Below are positions 61,935 through 64,000 of a DNA stretch of 64,000 bases, in pieces. The position numbers were made by a program, and so were the translations under genes. This DNA comes from Strigamia acuminata (lineage: Eukaryota > Arthropoda > Chilopoda > Geophilomorpha > Linotaeniidae). Location: positions 28,114,427 through 28,178,426 of the forward strand of contig OX442315.1 in the NCBI GenBank assembly GCA_949358305.1, written 5' to 3'. The notes beneath the pieces are model-generated. The model was not told the DNA's origin, searched no databases, and worked only from the letters and a program-made list of their open reading frames with translations. How positions within the stretch are numbered: the stretch's first letter is position 1; each line of letters opens with the position of its first letter.

Positions 61935-62441
61935 ATGAATAATGACAAAAATGTCAAGGACATCAAGGACAAGGACACTAAAAGCAAAACTATTGTGCCT
62001 GCCGAACGTTCTAAATTACGGATACGAAGACCGACAGCCGATTTACGTACTATTTTCATCGGCAATGTGAATTATGCCGCAACCGTTACGGAAGTACGCA
62101 AATACTTCCAATTTTGTGGATCCATAAACCGTACTAACATGCCACGCAACGAACGAACTGGACTTTCTAAGGGAATTGCTTTCATAGAGTTTGATGAAAA
62201 AGAATACGTCGATAATGCTTTGACTTTGCACGGTACGATTTTCCAGCAAAGACCGATTAGCGTTTATCGAAAACGTACGCACGCACAACAAAAAATTAAA
62301 AGCGCAAAGCGCAAACCTCAACGTGAACCGACTAAAGCCGAAAAAAGGTCGCGAGAAAACGATAATGCTGACGAAAAGACGTCCAAAAAAACGAAAATTA
62401 TTGATGATCTGGCTTTAAGCCTTCAACAGTTAGCGATGTGA
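61935..62441 (+). CDS. Short intronless PABPN1/PABP2-like RRM protein
   Basis: Predicted RNA-binding protein, 168 aa, related to nuclear poly(A)-binding protein 2. One RRM is visible: RNP2 IFIGNV at about 40-45, the characteristic CGSINRTNMPRNERTG loop, and RNP1 SKGIAFIEFD at about 78-87. PISVYRKRT follows, equivalent to the KV-x-PKRTNR end of the PABPN1 RRM. A long basic Lys/Arg tail replaces the usual Arg-rich end, and the acidic/coiled-coil N-terminus of PABPN1 is absent. The ATG at 61935 is preferred because an upstream ATG (61830) would add a hydrophobic 35-residue leader and lies at the predicted transcript start. The single exon suggests a retrocopy that acquired a TATA promoter. AATAAA follows at about 62575. 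Confidence 0.8.
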   Translation: MNNDKNVKDIKDKDTKSKTIVPAERSKLRIRRPTADLRTIFIGNVNYAATVTEVRKYFQFCGSINRTNMPRNERTGLSKGIAFIEFDEKEYVDNALTLHGTIFQQRPISVYRKRTHAQQKIKSAKRKPQREPTKAEKRSRENDNADEKTSKKTKIIDDLALSLQQLAM

Positions 62442-63123
62442 TGATTAATCAATGACGAAGCTCAACATTTTTATTTTCACAAAATTTTAACAACTTCATT
62501 CAGTCGTTGTAACTGTGATGGGTGAACTGCACGTACATTTTTTTAAACAATATATCCCGTCCAACATTATAAAAAAATAAACAAATAACGAAATTTTTTT
62601 TTTTACGATTAAATTTTCCGCATTAAGAGTTTGGCGCCCTCTCTGAGTCGTAAATTGAACCTCGATTTTCATTAAAAATTTGAATTATTAATATTAACAA
62701 ACAAAATAATTTAAAATAACCGGAATTCAAAATATTTTTTTAAATATAGAATATTAGGCGTGCCAATTAATTTACTTAAATGTCATTAAAAATTAATTAC
62801 AGCCGTTCTCATTTTTTACCGCTGCAATTATGAGATGCCATGGTGGAAAAAAATTATGAACTGTTCTTAAAGGAAGATTTTAATATTAAAGAATAGGAAA
62901 TTGAGTAAAAACTAATCGATATAATAATCAACTTTTTAAAATAAGCATAAATACTGTATATTAGATTAATAATTACAAACAATGATGAAAGTTACAATCA
63001 TCTACAACCACTTAAAATTTATACTGTGAACTCCTTGCACAACTACACGAAATCATTAACATTGAGAAAAACGGTTATTTTTACAGTAATTTGAATAATT
63101 AGAAAAGAAACAAAAAATCACAT
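62442..63123. other. Intergenic AT-rich DNA between convergent genes
   Basis: Holds the 3' ends of the PABPN1-like gene and the SGT1 gene. No further gene or repeat is recognised. Confidence 0.5.
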
Positions 63124-64000
63124 TTAACAATGATCGATACGAGTTCCATCCCATTTCTTCCATTCCATTCCTTCGGGAGTTTGACTTAGGACTTTTTTCT
63201 CTCGAACTTGTTCCCAGTTGCTGTTTAAAACAGTTCCTCCGGACTCTATAAACGATTTGTTCATTGCTCTCCTCGCTTCTTCCGAGCTTTGAGCAAAAAG
63301 GTGATCAAAAAATGCCTGACCTCCTGTATCACCTTCATCAAGTTGTTCATTTTGCGTATAATCACTCACTACTTTGTCCCAATTCTTTTTCGTTGAGAAT
63401 AAATCTGGTGTATTAATATTTTCTTGAAGTTCATGCAATGTTTTCCACTGTCCACTATCTAATTTTCGCAGTTGAATTTCAATCTTCGAAGGAACAATTT
63501 TCCACGTGCTGTGTTCAGGATTAATCGCGTGCGCCAAATTAATGTCCACTTCGTAAGCAACACGATTTTCGCTTCCTTGCACTTTGCACTGCAAAGTTTT
63601 ACTGGTATATTGTATAGACACGTCCTCTGGCTTTGCATTCTTAACCAGGATGGTTACAATCACATTAATTTCCGTTTGATACCATTCATGTCTCACCTGG
63701 ATAAGACTAGCAGTCGGACAAACAATTTTAGGCTCTCCGTCATCCTTTACTTGCGGTTTGACCGTGAACTGTTTAAACCAGACATCAAAATCGTCTTTAA
63801 ACGCATCGTTCCAATCCGTAAGTGCTGAGATTGCTTTACCAAAATCGTCTTTAAATGCGTCTTTCCAATCCGTATGTGCTGCTATTGCTTTATCAATATC
63901 ATCTAATTGCACGCATTCATTTCCTTTCATCAAGCGTGATTTAGTTTCCGTTATCCACAATTCTGAGGCTTTATCTGCGTCATGTTTGGCTTTTTCGTAA
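63124..64000 (-). CDS. SUGT1: SGT1 (SUGT1) co-chaperone, 3' part, truncated by the window
   Basis: HSP90 co-chaperone acting in kinetochore assembly and SCF ubiquitin-ligase function. The frame is open to the right edge (YEKAKHDADKASELWITE), so the TPR domain's start lies outside. Visible parts are the end of the TPR region, then the CS domain (IQVRHEWYQTEINVIVTILV to KIEIQLRK). The SGS domain follows, with NWDKVVSDYT, ARRAMNKSFIESGGTVLN and, at the end, EGMEWKKWDG. At least 292 codons lie in one exon. Between TPR and CS there is an in-frame duplication of about 20 residues (TDWKDAFKDDF and TDWNDAFKDDF). Whether this is the main gene or a retrocopy cannot be told from the part seen. Confidence 0.9.
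   Translation of the reverse strand, partial: YEKAKHDADKASELWITETKSRLMKGNECVQLDDIDKAIAAHTDWKDAFKDDFGKAISALTDWNDAFKDDFDVWFKQFTVKPQVKDDGEPKIVCPTASLIQVRHEWYQTEINVIVTILVKNAKPEDVSIQYTSKTLQCKVQGSENRVAYEVDINLAHAINPEHSTWKIVPSKIEIQLRKLDSGQWKTLHELQENINTPDLFSTKKNWDKVVSDYTQNEQLDEGDTGGQAFFDHLFAQSSEEARRAMNKSFIESGGTVLNSNWEQVREKKVLSQTPEGMEWKKWDGTRIDHC

Overview
The window is animal nuclear DNA, most likely from an invertebrate such as an arthropod. The support is: GT-AG introns, many of only about 60 bp, in AT-rich DNA; metazoan-type genes (an ETO/nervy corepressor, a PLAAT/LRAT-like family, the SGT1 co-chaperone, the exosome subunit RRP41); a THAP gene; and Tc1/mariner, pogo/Tigger and copia-derived repeats. 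I cannot name the species. There are no bacterial or organellar features.

Region 1 (1-5.5 kb) is compact. A nine-exon metallothionein gene (minus strand) encodes 334 residues, about one third cysteine. It has eight 12-cysteine modules, seven of them on near-identical 108-bp exons. It is divergent from EXOSC4/RRP41 (plus, three exons). The 660 bp between them carries a metal-response-element cluster. A five-exon DUF1295 / steroid-reductase-fold membrane protein (minus) lies tail to tail with EXOSC4.

Region 2 (5.6-46 kb) is dominated by one gene on the minus strand, the nervy/RUNX1T1 (ETO/MTG) corepressor. I assembled 11 coding exons with consistent phases (611 aa): TAFH/NHR1, NHR2, NHR3 and a complete C-terminal MYND finger. 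Nine coding exons lie in 7.2-11.1 kb, then come introns of 24.6 kb and 4.2 kb. The introns and 5' flank are non-coding as far as I can see. They are rich in E-boxes (48 CAGGTG/CACCTG sites counted by eye), simple repeats and homopolymer runs. Candidate alternative or untranslated first exons lie near 14.8, 42.5 and 44.1 kb.

Region 3 (46.1-54 kb) is repeat-derived. Two 670-700 bp direct repeats flank a long-inverted-repeat TA-target element, which itself contains a nested 503-bp Tigger-type element. They also flank an intact 393-aa ORF made of two tandem copies of a copia-type protease plus pre-integrase segment, ending in a hydrophobic helix.

Region 4 (54-61 kb) is a tandem duplication of a THAP-gene/LRAT-gene pair. 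In the left copy both genes look intact, and a 769-bp inverted-repeat element sits in a THAP intron. In the right copy the LRAT gene is intact, the THAP gene is a pseudogene, and the element's site is empty. A third, decayed LRAT start lies at about 60.7 kb, next to a Tigger fragment that keeps only the DNA-binding half of its transposase.

Region 5 (61.8-64 kb) holds a short intronless PABPN1-like RRM gene (plus) and the 3' part of an SGT1 gene (minus) that runs off the right edge.

The genes do not form one pathway. The main themes are modular growth (metallothionein exons, protease units, gene duplication) and reshaping by DNA transposons.
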